This document shows positions 55,450-63,345 of a stretch of DNA of 64,000 nucleotides, one piece after another (the first letter of the stretch is position 1; every line of letters starts with the position of its first letter). The stretch is from Marinobacter nauticus (GTDB lineage: Bacteria > Pseudomonadota > Gammaproteobacteria > Enterobacterales > Shewanellaceae). The position numbers and the translations under genes were made by a program. The DNA is taken from assembly GCF_019801015.1 (NCBI RefSeq), contig NZ_JAHVJZ010000009.1:124001-188000 (forward strand), written 5' to 3'. The notes under the pieces were generated by a model that was given only the letters and a program-made list of their open reading frames with translations, was not told the origin of the DNA and did not search any database.

Positions 55450-56543
55450 ACCGGTTCCTCTTTACTGATTACGCGCTCGGCAATCCAGCCAAGCCAGCGA
55501 TCCATCCCTTCGCCGCTGGTGGCAGAGAGGCAGATCACTTCAATGTTGGGGTTCACCTGGCGGGCCGATTCGATGCAGCGCGGCAGGTCAAAGTTCAGGT
55601 GCGGCAGCAGGTCGGTCTTATTGATGATCATCAGATCGGCCGCCGCGAACATGTCGGGATACTTCAGCGGCTTGTCTTCCCCCTCGGTGACCGAGAGGAT
55701 CGCCACTTTATGGGATTCGCCAAGATCGAAGCTGGCGGGGCACACCAGATTGCCGACGTTTTCGATAAACAGCACACCGCCGGGCTCCAGCGCCAGACGG
55801 TGATACGCGGTATCGACCATGGCGGCATCGAGGTGGCAGCCTTTGCCGGTGTTGATCTGGATGGCGGGCACGCCGGTGGCGCGGATGCGGTCGGCGTCGT
55901 TGGCGGTCTGCTGATCCCCTTCGATCACGGCCACCGGAAGGTTGCCGGTCAGCTGGCTGACGGTTTCGGTCAGCAGGGTGGTTTTGCCCGAACCGGGGCT
56001 GGACACCAGGTTCAGCACCAGCTGCTGATCCGCCAGGAAGTGTTCGCGGTTGTGGGCGGCGATGTGGTTGTTCTTGCCCAGAATGTCCTGCTCAATCTGC
56101 ACCATCTTGTGCTGGCTCATGCCCGGGGCATGCGCGTGAGCGGGGCCATGGCCATAGTGCAGGTCCAGTCCCTGCTGCTGCGGCGCAAACGGGTCACTTT
56201 GCTCACTGTCGTGATGGTGATGATGGTCCGGCTCATGCTCGTGGTGATGGTGGTCATCAGCATGCTGGTGGCTGTGTTCTTGGCCATGAGCATGGCCGTG
56301 AGCATGGCTGTGGGCATGGTGTTGAGCCGGGGTGGCACCGGCTGCCACATGGTAGTGAATATGCACATCCCCTTTGTTTTTAAAGTGGTAGTGGTGGTGC
56401 ACAACGGTCACCGGGCCGGACTCATGAGTGTGGCCGTGGTCGTGATCATGAGCGTGCGAGTGGCCGTGCTCATGGTCATGATGGTGATGGTCGTGACCCT
56501 CAATCCGGGTATTGCCTTCGGCGCAGCCGCATACGGTACACAT
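55440..56543 (-). CDS. hypB: Nickel-binding GTPase HypB with a large histidine-rich N-terminus
   Basis: 367 residues, longer than E. coli HypB (290). The opening [10 protein letters not shown] is the high-affinity metal-binding CxxCGC motif. About 46 of the first 145 residues are histidine, in clusters separated by Asp, Glu and Ala, making a nickel-storage or buffering segment. The GTPase core follows: [15 protein letters not shown] (P-loop), [31 protein letters not shown]. It delivers nickel to the large subunit with HypA. Coupled to hypA (no gap) and hypC (overlap). Confidence 0.96.
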   Translation of the reverse strand: MCTVCGCAEGNTRIEGHDHHHHDHEHGHSHAHDHDHGHTHESGPVTVVHHHYHFKNKGDVHIHYHVAAGATPAQHHAHSHAHGHAHGQEHSHQHADDHHHHEHEPDHHHHHDSEQSDPFAPQQQGLDLHYGHGPAHAHAPGMSQHKMVQIEQDILGKNNHIAAHNREHFLADQQLVLNLVSSPGSGKTTLLTETVSQLTGNLPVAVIEGDQQTANDADRIRATGVPAIQINTGKGCHLDAAMVDTAYHRLALEPGGVLFIENVGNLVCPASFDLGESHKVAILSVTEGEDKPLKYPDMFAAADLMIINKTDLLPHLNFDLPRCIESARQVNPNIEVICLSATSGEGMDRWLGWIAERVISKEEPVCA

Positions 56544-56879
56544 TCAGTCGATCTCCAAATATTTCACTTTCATCTGATCCCCGCCCACCACCGTCAGGTG
56601 GTAGCCCTCGCAACGGGGACAGGGGTCACCGCGTCGGGAAAGGGGGACCTGAGCCAGGCAGTCAAGGCAGAACGCGCTGCCCGGCACGGTTTCTATCTCC
56701 AGTGAAGCGCCCTCGGCACAGCTGTCCCGAGTGACCACATCAAAGCAGAATTTGAGGGACTCCAGCTCGACGCCGGCCAGCTCACCCACGCTCAGGGTGA
56801 CGCTGTGCACCTTGGGGCTGCCAGCCGCTTCGGCGTGGACGATCTGCAGGATCCCCTCCGCCAGCGCCATCTCATGCAT
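56544..56879 (-). CDS. hypA: Hydrogenase nickel incorporation protein HypA
   Basis: 111 residues starting MHEMALAEGILQIV, where His2 is the nickel ligand. The zinc site is made by two cysteine pairs, FCLDCLAQ and DPCPRCEG. The open frame runs further upstream, but this ATG begins the family sequence. It overlaps the end of the HupK-like gene by eight bases and directly abuts hypB. Confidence 0.94.
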   Translation of the reverse strand: MHEMALAEGILQIVHAEAAGSPKVHSVTLSVGELAGVELESLKFCFDVVTRDSCAEGASLEIETVPGSAFCLDCLAQVPLSRRGDPCPRCEGYHLTVVGGDQMKVKYLEID

Positions 56880-57819
56880 GTTGCACCTCCGTGCTGTCCA
56901 CCACCGCCACCTCCAGGCAGGGGGCGTGCGACAAGATCCAGACCCCCAGTCCCGCCTGCCAGTTGTCCTGCTGCGGCAGGGGCTGACCCTGGAGGCTTTC
57001 GGCAATGGCGGTCAGGGTGCGCTCGGTGGGGATCTGAATGGCGTAGTCCGCCACCCGATCGCCGTCCCAGACGCAACGGTGGGTCAGGTGGCCGCGGGCC
57101 GCCGGCACAGAACCCGGAGTGACCGGGCCAGCAATCCCCTCTGCGGCGGTCAGGCTGCCGGGGTGGTGCAGGGCATCGGTGGCCAGCCACAGTTCCTGCC
57201 ACAGGGCCTCAAGCCGTTGCGGTAAGCCCGGCGCCACCAGACCACAACGGCTGGCGGGGCCGCTTTCCAACCGTTTCTGGATCTCGGCGGGCGTGACAAA
57301 AAGCCGGTCCCAGCCCTGGCGTTCAATGGTCTCCAGCAGCGGCTGCCAGACCCACTGTTGCCACTCGCTGAGCCAGGGCTTCAGCGGCTCGGCGGCGGCG
57401 GGCGAGATGGCGGCACCCGGCAGGTGGCGCAGGGCGCAGAGGGCGTCCCGTTGTTCGGTCAGCGCCTGACGCCAGCGGGTCAGCAGGGCCAGTCGCTCCG
57501 GGCAGGCGGGCAGCACTTCATGGGCAATTCGCCACAGCTGCCAGCTGTGCTCGGTCACCCACTCCAGGGCGAGAGCCTGATCCCGAGCGGCCTGGGTGAC
57601 CGCCTTGGGCTCAATGCCCCGTTGCTGTTCAATCAGGCCAACGGCGGCCCAGCGTTGGGCTTCGCCGCACTGACGGTAGAACAGGCCCAGCTTTTCCAGC
57701 ACCTGTTCACCGGTGCGCTGGGCCAGTTGACTGGCGATGGGGGGCAGGCGCAGTTGCGCGTGGGCCTGCAGCAAGCCCTCCTGCCCGGACAGATGAAGTT
57801 TGGCCAGTGCGGGCATCAT
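56872..57819 (-). CDS. HupK-like protein: degenerate [NiFe]-hydrogenase large-subunit homologue
   Basis: 315 residues. Two parts can be matched to the large subunit encoded at the right edge. Residues 242-266 (RGHLTHRCVWDGDRVADY...IPTE) correspond to the large subunit's RGMLSHWVRIKGGKVENY...VPTTW. Residues 297-309 (SHAPCLEVAVVDS) correspond to SFDPCMACAVHV. Only the first cysteine of the nickel-binding C-x-x-C survives, and C51 in FYRQCGEAQRWA may stand for an N-terminal cysteine. It cannot hold the usual NiFe site, which fits the HupK group, thought to be a scaffold in maturation. It overlaps hypF by four bases and hypA by eight. Confidence 0.72.
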   Translation of the reverse strand: MMPALAKLHLSGQEGLLQAHAQLRLPPIASQLAQRTGEQVLEKLGLFYRQCGEAQRWAAVGLIEQQRGIEPKAVTQAARDQALALEWVTEHSWQLWRIAHEVLPACPERLALLTRWRQALTEQRDALCALRHLPGAAISPAAAEPLKPWLSEWQQWVWQPLLETIERQGWDRLFVTPAEIQKRLESGPASRCGLVAPGLPQRLEALWQELWLATDALHHPGSLTAAEGIAGPVTPGSVPAARGHLTHRCVWDGDRVADYAIQIPTERTLTAIAESLQGQPLPQQDNWQAGLGVWILSHAPCLEVAVVDSTEVQHA

Positions 57820-60137
57820 AGTGTGGCTTCCTTGGTGTGGTGGTGACGCGCCCAGGCGATCAGGGCCTGTCCCAGTGCCAGGCCGCCATCATTGGCGGGC
57901 ACCTGCTGGTGGCGCAGCACAATCAATCGGTGGGCTTTCAAGCCCTGAACCAGCAGCCGCTGTAACAGGCGGTTCTGCAGCACGCCACCGGACAGGACGA
58001 TGCGGTCCACCTGATGGTGGCCGGCCTGGTAAACGAGGCGGCCCACCAACGCACCGGCCAGCTCCTGATGGAACTGCAAAGCCAGGGTGGCGGGGCTCTG
58101 CCCGGCATTGAGCCCTTCCAGCAGCCCGTACCAGAGTTCGCTGAGGTCCAGCTCGTCCCGCTTGGGCAGAGTCAGGGGTTGATGCTCGGCCGCCTGCCAG
58201 GCCAGGGCTTCCAGCACCATAGCCGCTTCGCCTTCAAAGTGCTGCTGCTCAAACACGTCGGTCAGCAGCGCGGCAGCGGCATCAAATAACCGCCCGGCAC
58301 TGGAGGCTTCCGGGCAGTTCAGGCCCGAGGCGATGCCCTGACGGAGCAGGCCAAGGGGCTTCTCTTTCAGTCGTTCCAGCACCGGTAACGGCCAGTTTTC
58401 CCAGTCGTGGCAGGCTTCGTCCAGGTGGGCCACCAGGTTGCGCCATGGCGCTTTGGCGGCCAGATCACCGCCCGGCAGTGCCACCGGTGGCAGCCCTTCC
58501 AGGTAGCGGCACTGGTGGTAGTCCCCCAGCAGAATTTCACCGCCCCAGAGCCGGTGTTCGGTGTCGGTACCGCCCCAGCCAAGGCCATCCAGCACCAGCC
58601 CCAATACCGGCGCGGTATCCAGCGGTTGGCCGTTGTCCGCCAGACAGGCGGCAAGGTGGGCGTGGTGATGATCCACTTCGCTCAGGGGCAGCTCATCCTG
58701 TTGGGCGTGCTGGCGGGCCAGTTGGCCGCTGCGGTACTCCGGATGGCTATCACAGGCGCGCAGAGCCAGACTGAAGTCAAACAGGGCCGGGAACCGTTGC
58801 AGGTTCTGGTTAAAGCTGGCGAACAGGTCCGGGTCAGCCAGATCGCCCAGATGGGCGGACAGCAACGCTTGTCCATGGCGCAGGACACAGAAGGTGTTTT
58901 TCAGGTCCGGCCCGTAGGCGAGCACGCCATCGGCTTGCTCGAAACCGCGGGGCAGGGTGATGGGTGACGGCACGTACCCCCGGGCCCGTCGCATCAGTTG
59001 AGGCTTGCCGCTTTCCACCATCACGATGCTGTCGTCGGCCCGATTGACGATGGCCCGGTTGTGCATCAGCAACAGGTCGGCGATGGGGCCCAGTTCAGCC
59101 AGCGCATGGCTGTCCTCTATGCAGGGCGGGCGGCCACTGGCGTTGCCGGAGGTCATCACCAGGGCGCGGCCCATTTGCGCCATCAGCAGGTGTTGCAATG
59201 GGTTGCTGGCCAGCATGATGCCCAGTCGGGCCATGCCTGGGGCCACGGACGGTGCCAGCGGCGCGTCGTCCCGGGCACGCAGCAGCACAATGGGCGCGGC
59301 CCCGCTGCTCAGCGCGTCCGCTTCGGCGTCATCAAAGCGGGCCAGGGTGCCGGCCATCGCCAGATCGGCGGCCATCAGGGCAAAGGGTTTGGTCGGGCGG
59401 TGCTTACGCTGTCGCAGTAAAGCCACGGCGTGCTCATTCGACGCGTCCACCGCCAGGTGATACCCGCCCAATGCTTTTATCGCCACGATCTGACCGGCCC
59501 GAAGGGCCTCAACGGCGCGGCTCAGTGCGCTGCCGTCCTGGGCCAGCTCACTGCCGTCAGGGGCGCGCAGGCTGATGGTGGGACCGCACACCGGACAGGC
59601 GTTCGGCTGGGCATGGAATCGGCGGTCTGCCGGGTCGTCGTATTCGGTTTTGCAGGCCGGGCAGAGCGGGAACTCGGCCATCGAGGTAAAGGGGCGGTCG
59701 TAAGGCACGCGGCGGATGATGGTGAAGCGCGGCCCGCAGTGGGTGCAGTTGGTGAAGGGGTAGCCGTAGCGACGGTCCTTCGGGTCGTTCACTTCGGACA
59801 GGCAGGCGGAGCAGGTGGCGGTGTCCGGCGCAATCCGGGTGTTGACGGTGCCGCTGACCGACTGGCTGATGGCGAACCCCTTGGGCGTGGAGTCAAAGTG
59901 GCAGGGCGCCAGTTCCACCGCATCCACCCGCGCCAAAGGCGGCAGGCGGTCCCGCATGGTGCGGACAAAGGCGTCACCATCCACCGGTTCACGCAGGCGG
60001 ATAAGCACACCGTCGCTGTCATTGAACACTTCACCGCAAAGGTGAGCTTCCCGGGCCAGTTGCCAGATAAAGGGGCGGAATCCCACGCCCTGAACCTGTC
60101 CCCGAACCCGAATGGCAATTCCGTTGCAACCGGTCAT
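57816..60137 (-). CDS. hypF: Carbamoyltransferase HypF
   Basis: 773 residues, the normal size. Domains in order: acylphosphatase (RVRGQVQGVGFRPF with catalytic Arg21 and Asn39), two C-x-x-C zinc fingers (TCSACLSEV...CTHCGPRF and LCPACKTEY...CPVCGP), a YrdC-like domain (IVAIKALGGYHLAVD, HRPTKPFALM, VMTSGNASG), and a Kae1-like domain (VDHHHAHLAACL, VLDGLGWGGTDTEHRLWGGE, LSGGVLQN, NDGGLALGQA). It makes the carbamoyl group that becomes cyanide on the active-site iron, working with HypE. The stop overlaps the HupK-like gene. Confidence 0.96.
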   Translation of the reverse strand: MTGCNGIAIRVRGQVQGVGFRPFIWQLAREAHLCGEVFNDSDGVLIRLREPVDGDAFVRTMRDRLPPLARVDAVELAPCHFDSTPKGFAISQSVSGTVNTRIAPDTATCSACLSEVNDPKDRRYGYPFTNCTHCGPRFTIIRRVPYDRPFTSMAEFPLCPACKTEYDDPADRRFHAQPNACPVCGPTISLRAPDGSELAQDGSALSRAVEALRAGQIVAIKALGGYHLAVDASNEHAVALLRQRKHRPTKPFALMAADLAMAGTLARFDDAEADALSSGAAPIVLLRARDDAPLAPSVAPGMARLGIMLASNPLQHLLMAQMGRALVMTSGNASGRPPCIEDSHALAELGPIADLLLMHNRAIVNRADDSIVMVESGKPQLMRRARGYVPSPITLPRGFEQADGVLAYGPDLKNTFCVLRHGQALLSAHLGDLADPDLFASFNQNLQRFPALFDFSLALRACDSHPEYRSGQLARQHAQQDELPLSEVDHHHAHLAACLADNGQPLDTAPVLGLVLDGLGWGGTDTEHRLWGGEILLGDYHQCRYLEGLPPVALPGGDLAAKAPWRNLVAHLDEACHDWENWPLPVLERLKEKPLGLLRQGIASGLNCPEASSAGRLFDAAAALLTDVFEQQHFEGEAAMVLEALAWQAAEHQPLTLPKRDELDLSELWYGLLEGLNAGQSPATLALQFHQELAGALVGRLVYQAGHHQVDRIVLSGGVLQNRLLQRLLVQGLKAHRLIVLRHQQVPANDGGLALGQALIAWARHHHTKEATL

Positions 60138-60138
60138 A

Positions 60139-60381
60139 TCAGGCCTCCCCGCGCTCCATCTCCTGGATCAGTTCCCGGTACAGCGCCAGGCTGTCCAGTG
60201 CCCGCTCCGTTGTGATTTTTTCCATCGCAAAACCGGACTGGATCAGCAGGTAATCGCCGATGGCCAAAGGTTCGGTTATCAGATGGACGCTGACCTCTCT
60301 TTCCCGCCCCAGCGTATCGATACGCGCAATCTGAGCGTTGCTGTTGAGCGCGACGATGCGGGAGGGAATGGCAAAACACAT
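60139..60381 (-). CDS. Second HypC/HupF-type hydrogenase chaperone
   Basis: 80 residues. MCFAIPSRI at the start keeps the functional Cys2 and Pro of HypC proteins; YLLIQSGFAMEKI replaces the usual [10 protein letters not shown] stretch. It is clearly a HypC paralogue but diverges from the HypC encoded downstream. In other bacteria the extra member (HupF, HybG) is specific for one hydrogenase large subunit. One base separates its stop from the hypF start. Confidence 0.87.
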   Translation of the reverse strand: MCFAIPSRIVALNSNAQIARIDTLGREREVSVHLITEPLAIGDYLLIQSGFAMEKITTERALDSLALYRELIQEMERGEA

Positions 60382-60393
60382 AGGCGTGTCTCC

Positions 60394-62076
60394 TTATTCC
60401 ACCATGGCCTGGGGCACAAACAGCGCGCCGATGGCCAGGGTGCTGGGGCCGAAATCCGCAGGCAGCCTCAGGGTGATGTTCTTGCCCATCCGCAGGCGCA
60501 GGCGCTCCAGCAGAACGGGATTGTCGAACTCATCACCGGCCAGAATCACTTCATCCAGGCCGATGTTCATGTCCAGTTGCTCAACCCAGTTGCAGACGAA
60601 ATCGCAGAAGGAGTCGATTACCCCGTAGGCCACTCCGGCCTGCTGCTCCGGATCCGCCAGACGGTAGGAGAGGCAGGCTTGCAGAGCGCGGTGCCACTGC
60701 ACCAGCAGGGTGCCGTCTTTGCGCTCGACGGCGTAGTCGATGCGTGGGGCGGTCTGGCCGGTGTAGCGGCTGGCCAGACAGAGGAACGCTTCACCGGCCC
60801 GGTCCGGGTCGGTGTCCTGCGATTGCCCGGTAAACCAGGCGGCCAGGGCCAGCAGGTGTTGGAAGCTGCCGTTCAGGGCGATGGCGTTTCGCTCGGTCAG
60901 GGCATCCAGGTGGGTGGGGTCCACCTCCTGGTAGCGCTTCAGCAAGCGGGCACCGGTCTCACTGCCGCTGCGGATGGCGTCCATCATGCCGAGGGTGGAA
61001 AGTGGGGCTTCCTCTGCATCCGGCAGGCGCACCAGCCAGCTGTACTGGCCTTCATTGTCCTGATAGAGCAGGCCGGAGCGATGCTGACGGCTGAGGTACA
61101 GCACCGCGCTGCGCTTGGGCACCCGGTCCTGCTGGCGGACGCCTTCCAGCGCACAGGCAGCCGCCCAGTCCGGGTCCGGCTGCGGTTGTTGTGTGGTGCG
61201 GCTGAGACGGACCCGACCATCCTGCCAGCGGGCTTTCAGGCCCATCAGGTGCGCCTCGTGGCGGATTGGCTCATGGGTCGACAGCGGCAGGGGCGGGCGG
61301 TGGTCATCCAACGCCACCAGAGTGTCGCCATAGGGGGTAAGCAGCATCGGCGGATGAGACTGTTCAATGCCCACCACTTCGATGCCGGCCTGGTGCAGGC
61401 GGGTGGTCAGCATCAGGGTCAGCCGGTCGGCCGCCTGCTGCACCCGGTAGCGGGAGCGGGTTAACGGGTGCTGCTGGGCAAACTCTGCCCGGGGGGCCAG
61501 AAGAAGGCTGGGTTTTTCAATGCTGCCAAGCCGTTTGATCCCCTCTTCGCTGATATGAAGCGCCTGGTTCAGGGCATCAATGGCACAGAACAGCAAACCG
61601 TCGGTTTCCGGCGCCATCTGATTCAACAAACGCAGAGTGATGCGGTTCTGGTCCACCTGGTAACGGACCAGCCCGTCGTTCATCAGTTGCTGAGTCAGCT
61701 CGGTGATTCGGGGTTCCAGTGACTGGTCCTGCAACGCTGGCGTGGCGCCACAGTGCGGGCAGAGGGATTTCGGGGTTTCCAGACAGTGTTGGCAGTAGGG
61801 CAACTGCGGCGCGGGGTCATTGATGTCGGTCGCGTCGCCGGAGAACTCGTCAATCGGGCGGAGCAGGGATTCCGTCAGCCAGCAGGAGAGGGGGAAGGTA
61901 CGGCCAATCAGCTCCGCCAGGGCGCTGAGCTGAACCTGGTCGCCTTCCGCTTCCATAAAGTAGCCGTTGCTGTCCCGGCCGATCGCCTGCACCTGGGGAT
62001 GGCGCAGGAACTGGTTGCATAGCCGGCCGTAAAGCGGCACCGGCCGGGCGGTGTGGAAATCAAACCGCAACTTCAT
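60394..62076 (-). CDS. HypF-like (Kae1-like) hydrogenase-cluster protein lacking HypF catalytic motifs
   Basis: 560 residues from the ATG at 62076, preceded by AGGAGA; the open frame extends upstream but that ribosome site decides the start. The order of parts mirrors HypF: a short acylphosphatase-like N-terminus, one zinc ribbon (C95, C98, C106, C109 in YCQHCLE...CPHCG), a YrdC-like stretch (IEKPSLLLAPR, RVQQAADRLTLMLTTRL), HEAHL (273-277) where HypF has HHAHL, and a C-terminal Kae1-like end. In that end HypF's LSGGVLQN reads LAGDEFDN and NDGGLALGQA reads FGPSTLAIGA, so the nucleotide-binding motifs are lost. Its start lies inside hyaD. No named gene is recognised; the role is presumably in hydrogenase assembly. 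Confidence 0.7.
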   Translation of the reverse strand: MKLRFDFHTARPVPLYGRLCNQFLRHPQVQAIGRDSNGYFMEAEGDQVQLSALAELIGRTFPLSCWLTESLLRPIDEFSGDATDINDPAPQLPYCQHCLETPKSLCPHCGATPALQDQSLEPRITELTQQLMNDGLVRYQVDQNRITLRLLNQMAPETDGLLFCAIDALNQALHISEEGIKRLGSIEKPSLLLAPRAEFAQQHPLTRSRYRVQQAADRLTLMLTTRLHQAGIEVVGIEQSHPPMLLTPYGDTLVALDDHRPPLPLSTHEPIRHEAHLMGLKARWQDGRVRLSRTTQQPQPDPDWAAACALEGVRQQDRVPKRSAVLYLSRQHRSGLLYQDNEGQYSWLVRLPDAEEAPLSTLGMMDAIRSGSETGARLLKRYQEVDPTHLDALTERNAIALNGSFQHLLALAAWFTGQSQDTDPDRAGEAFLCLASRYTGQTAPRIDYAVERKDGTLLVQWHRALQACLSYRLADPEQQAGVAYGVIDSFCDFVCNWVEQLDMNIGLDEVILAGDEFDNPVLLERLRLRMGKNITLRLPADFGPSTLAIGALFVPQAMVE

Positions 62077-62620
62077 CAAACGTCTCCTGCTCACAGGCGC
62101 ACCGGGCAACGGCGCGGATATCGGGGTCGCTGATTTGGGTGGCGCGGATCCCCTGGCTGGCGAGATGGTCGACAAACGCCTGCTCCATCAGGGCGACGGC
62201 GTTGACCACCCGGTCGGACAGTTCAAAGCTCATCGCTTCAAGCACTTCGGGGATCACCCCAAGAATGTGGGTGGGCGGACGGTCGCCCACCATCTCCATC
62301 ATGTTGAGGGTTTGCAGCATCTCCACTTCGTGGGCGCTGCCCTGGAAATCGATATGGTGGGGCACCTTATCGAAATCGAAGAAATAGACGTTGCCGATCT
62401 GCCCCTCGGTGGAGTGGACGGTATCGATAACGAGCAATTGGTCGTAGGGTGCAATCAATGGGATCAAGGCGTGGGCCAGGGTGCCCCCATCGACAAAATC
62501 GAGCTGGTGCGGCCCGTCAAAGCGGTACTTCTGTTGCAGATACTGGAGCAGGTGAACGCCAATCCCTTCGTCGGCGTAAAGCACGTTACCAATGCCCAAT
62601 ACCAGGATTTTCTGATTCAT
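62060..62620 (-). CDS. hyaD: Hydrogenase maturation protease HyaD/HybD type
   Basis: 186 residues. The start LVLGIGNVLYADEGIGVHLL and the nickel-sensing residues Glu18, Asp66 (LLVIDTVH) and His97 (GSAHEVEML) match the family. It removes the C-terminal extension of the large subunit once nickel is inserted. The ATG is behind GGGAGAAGCC, just after a strong terminator-like hairpin that separates it from hyaC. The 3' end overlaps the HypF-like gene by 17 bases. Confidence 0.93.
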   Translation of the reverse strand: MNQKILVLGIGNVLYADEGIGVHLLQYLQQKYRFDGPHQLDFVDGGTLAHALIPLIAPYDQLLVIDTVHSTEGQIGNVYFFDFDKVPHHIDFQGSAHEVEMLQTLNMMEMVGDRPPTHILGVIPEVLEAMSFELSDRVVNAVALMEQAFVDHLASQGIRATQISDPDIRAVARCACEQETFDEVAV

Positions 62621-62632
62621 GGCTTCTCCCAG

Positions 62633-62665
62633 AAAAAAGGGCCCACTCCTGTTGGAGTGGGCCCT
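62633..62665 (-). terminator. Terminator-like hairpin between hyaC and hyaD
   Basis: On the minus strand AGGGCCCACTCC, loop AACA, GGAGTGGGCCCT, a perfect 12-bp stem, runs into six T. It starts five bases after the hyaC stop and ends just before the hyaD ribosome site, so it lies inside the operon. It would reduce transcription of the maturation genes relative to the structural genes, or protect the 3' end of the structural mRNA. Confidence 0.9.
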
Positions 62666-62670
62666 GAGGC

Positions 62671-63336
62671 TTAGTGCTTCTTGTGAACGTCGTAACCGGA
62701 CACAATGGCGTCAACGGAGTTCTGCTTAAAGCGGATACCGCTCCACACCGCCATGTAGACGTGAATCACCGTAAAGATGATGAACACCCAGGTCATGATG
62801 TGGTGCCATTCACGAACCGGTGCCAGTCCACCCATAACGCCGGTAAACCACTCGGCAAACGGGTAGAGTGCGCCGCCCAGACCATCGTGGTAAACGTTGG
62901 CATGGAGGACCAGCCCGGAAACGCACATAAAGACGATGACCAGAGTGACCGCCAGGTAGGTCACAAACTGGAGCGGGCCATACACCCCCGCTTTGTGCAG
63001 CTTACCCATCCAGATGTAGGACTTGAGTTGCACAATCCAGCTGTTCGGACTCATCACATCCCTGAACGAGCGGCGCTCGATGTCGCTGCGGCTGAAGAAG
63101 TAGAGATAAGCCCGGGCCAGGGTGATCCCCACCAGCACAAAGCCAGCGATCAGATGCACCATCCGGACCCACCCCTGCTGCAGGTTATCGGTTCCGCCGT
63201 AAGGGGTGAGGAAGGGCCAGGCGATGTAAAACCCGGTGATCACCAGAAGCACGATGGACAGCGCCCGTAGCCAGTGCATGATCCGGATCGCCGGACTGAA
63301 CACATAGTCTCGGGTGTACAGTGTTTCGGTTGTCAT
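62671..63336 (-). CDS. hyaC: [NiFe]-hydrogenase b-type cytochrome subunit
   Basis: 221 residues with four membrane helices and the heme-ligating histidines in RIMHWLRALS, VHLIAGF and WHHIMTWVFIIFTVIHVY. It anchors the periplasmic small/large subunit dimer to the inner membrane and passes electrons from H2 to quinone. It lies nine bases after the large-subunit gene and just before the internal terminator hairpin. Confidence 0.94.
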   Translation of the reverse strand: MTTETLYTRDYVFSPAIRIMHWLRALSIVLLVITGFYIAWPFLTPYGGTDNLQQGWVRMVHLIAGFVLVGITLARAYLYFFSRSDIERRSFRDVMSPNSWIVQLKSYIWMGKLHKAGVYGPLQFVTYLAVTLVIVFMCVSGLVLHANVYHDGLGGALYPFAEWFTGVMGGLAPVREWHHIMTWVFIIFTVIHVYMAVWSGIRFKQNSVDAIVSGYDVHKKH

Positions 63337-63345
63337 ACCCCCTCC

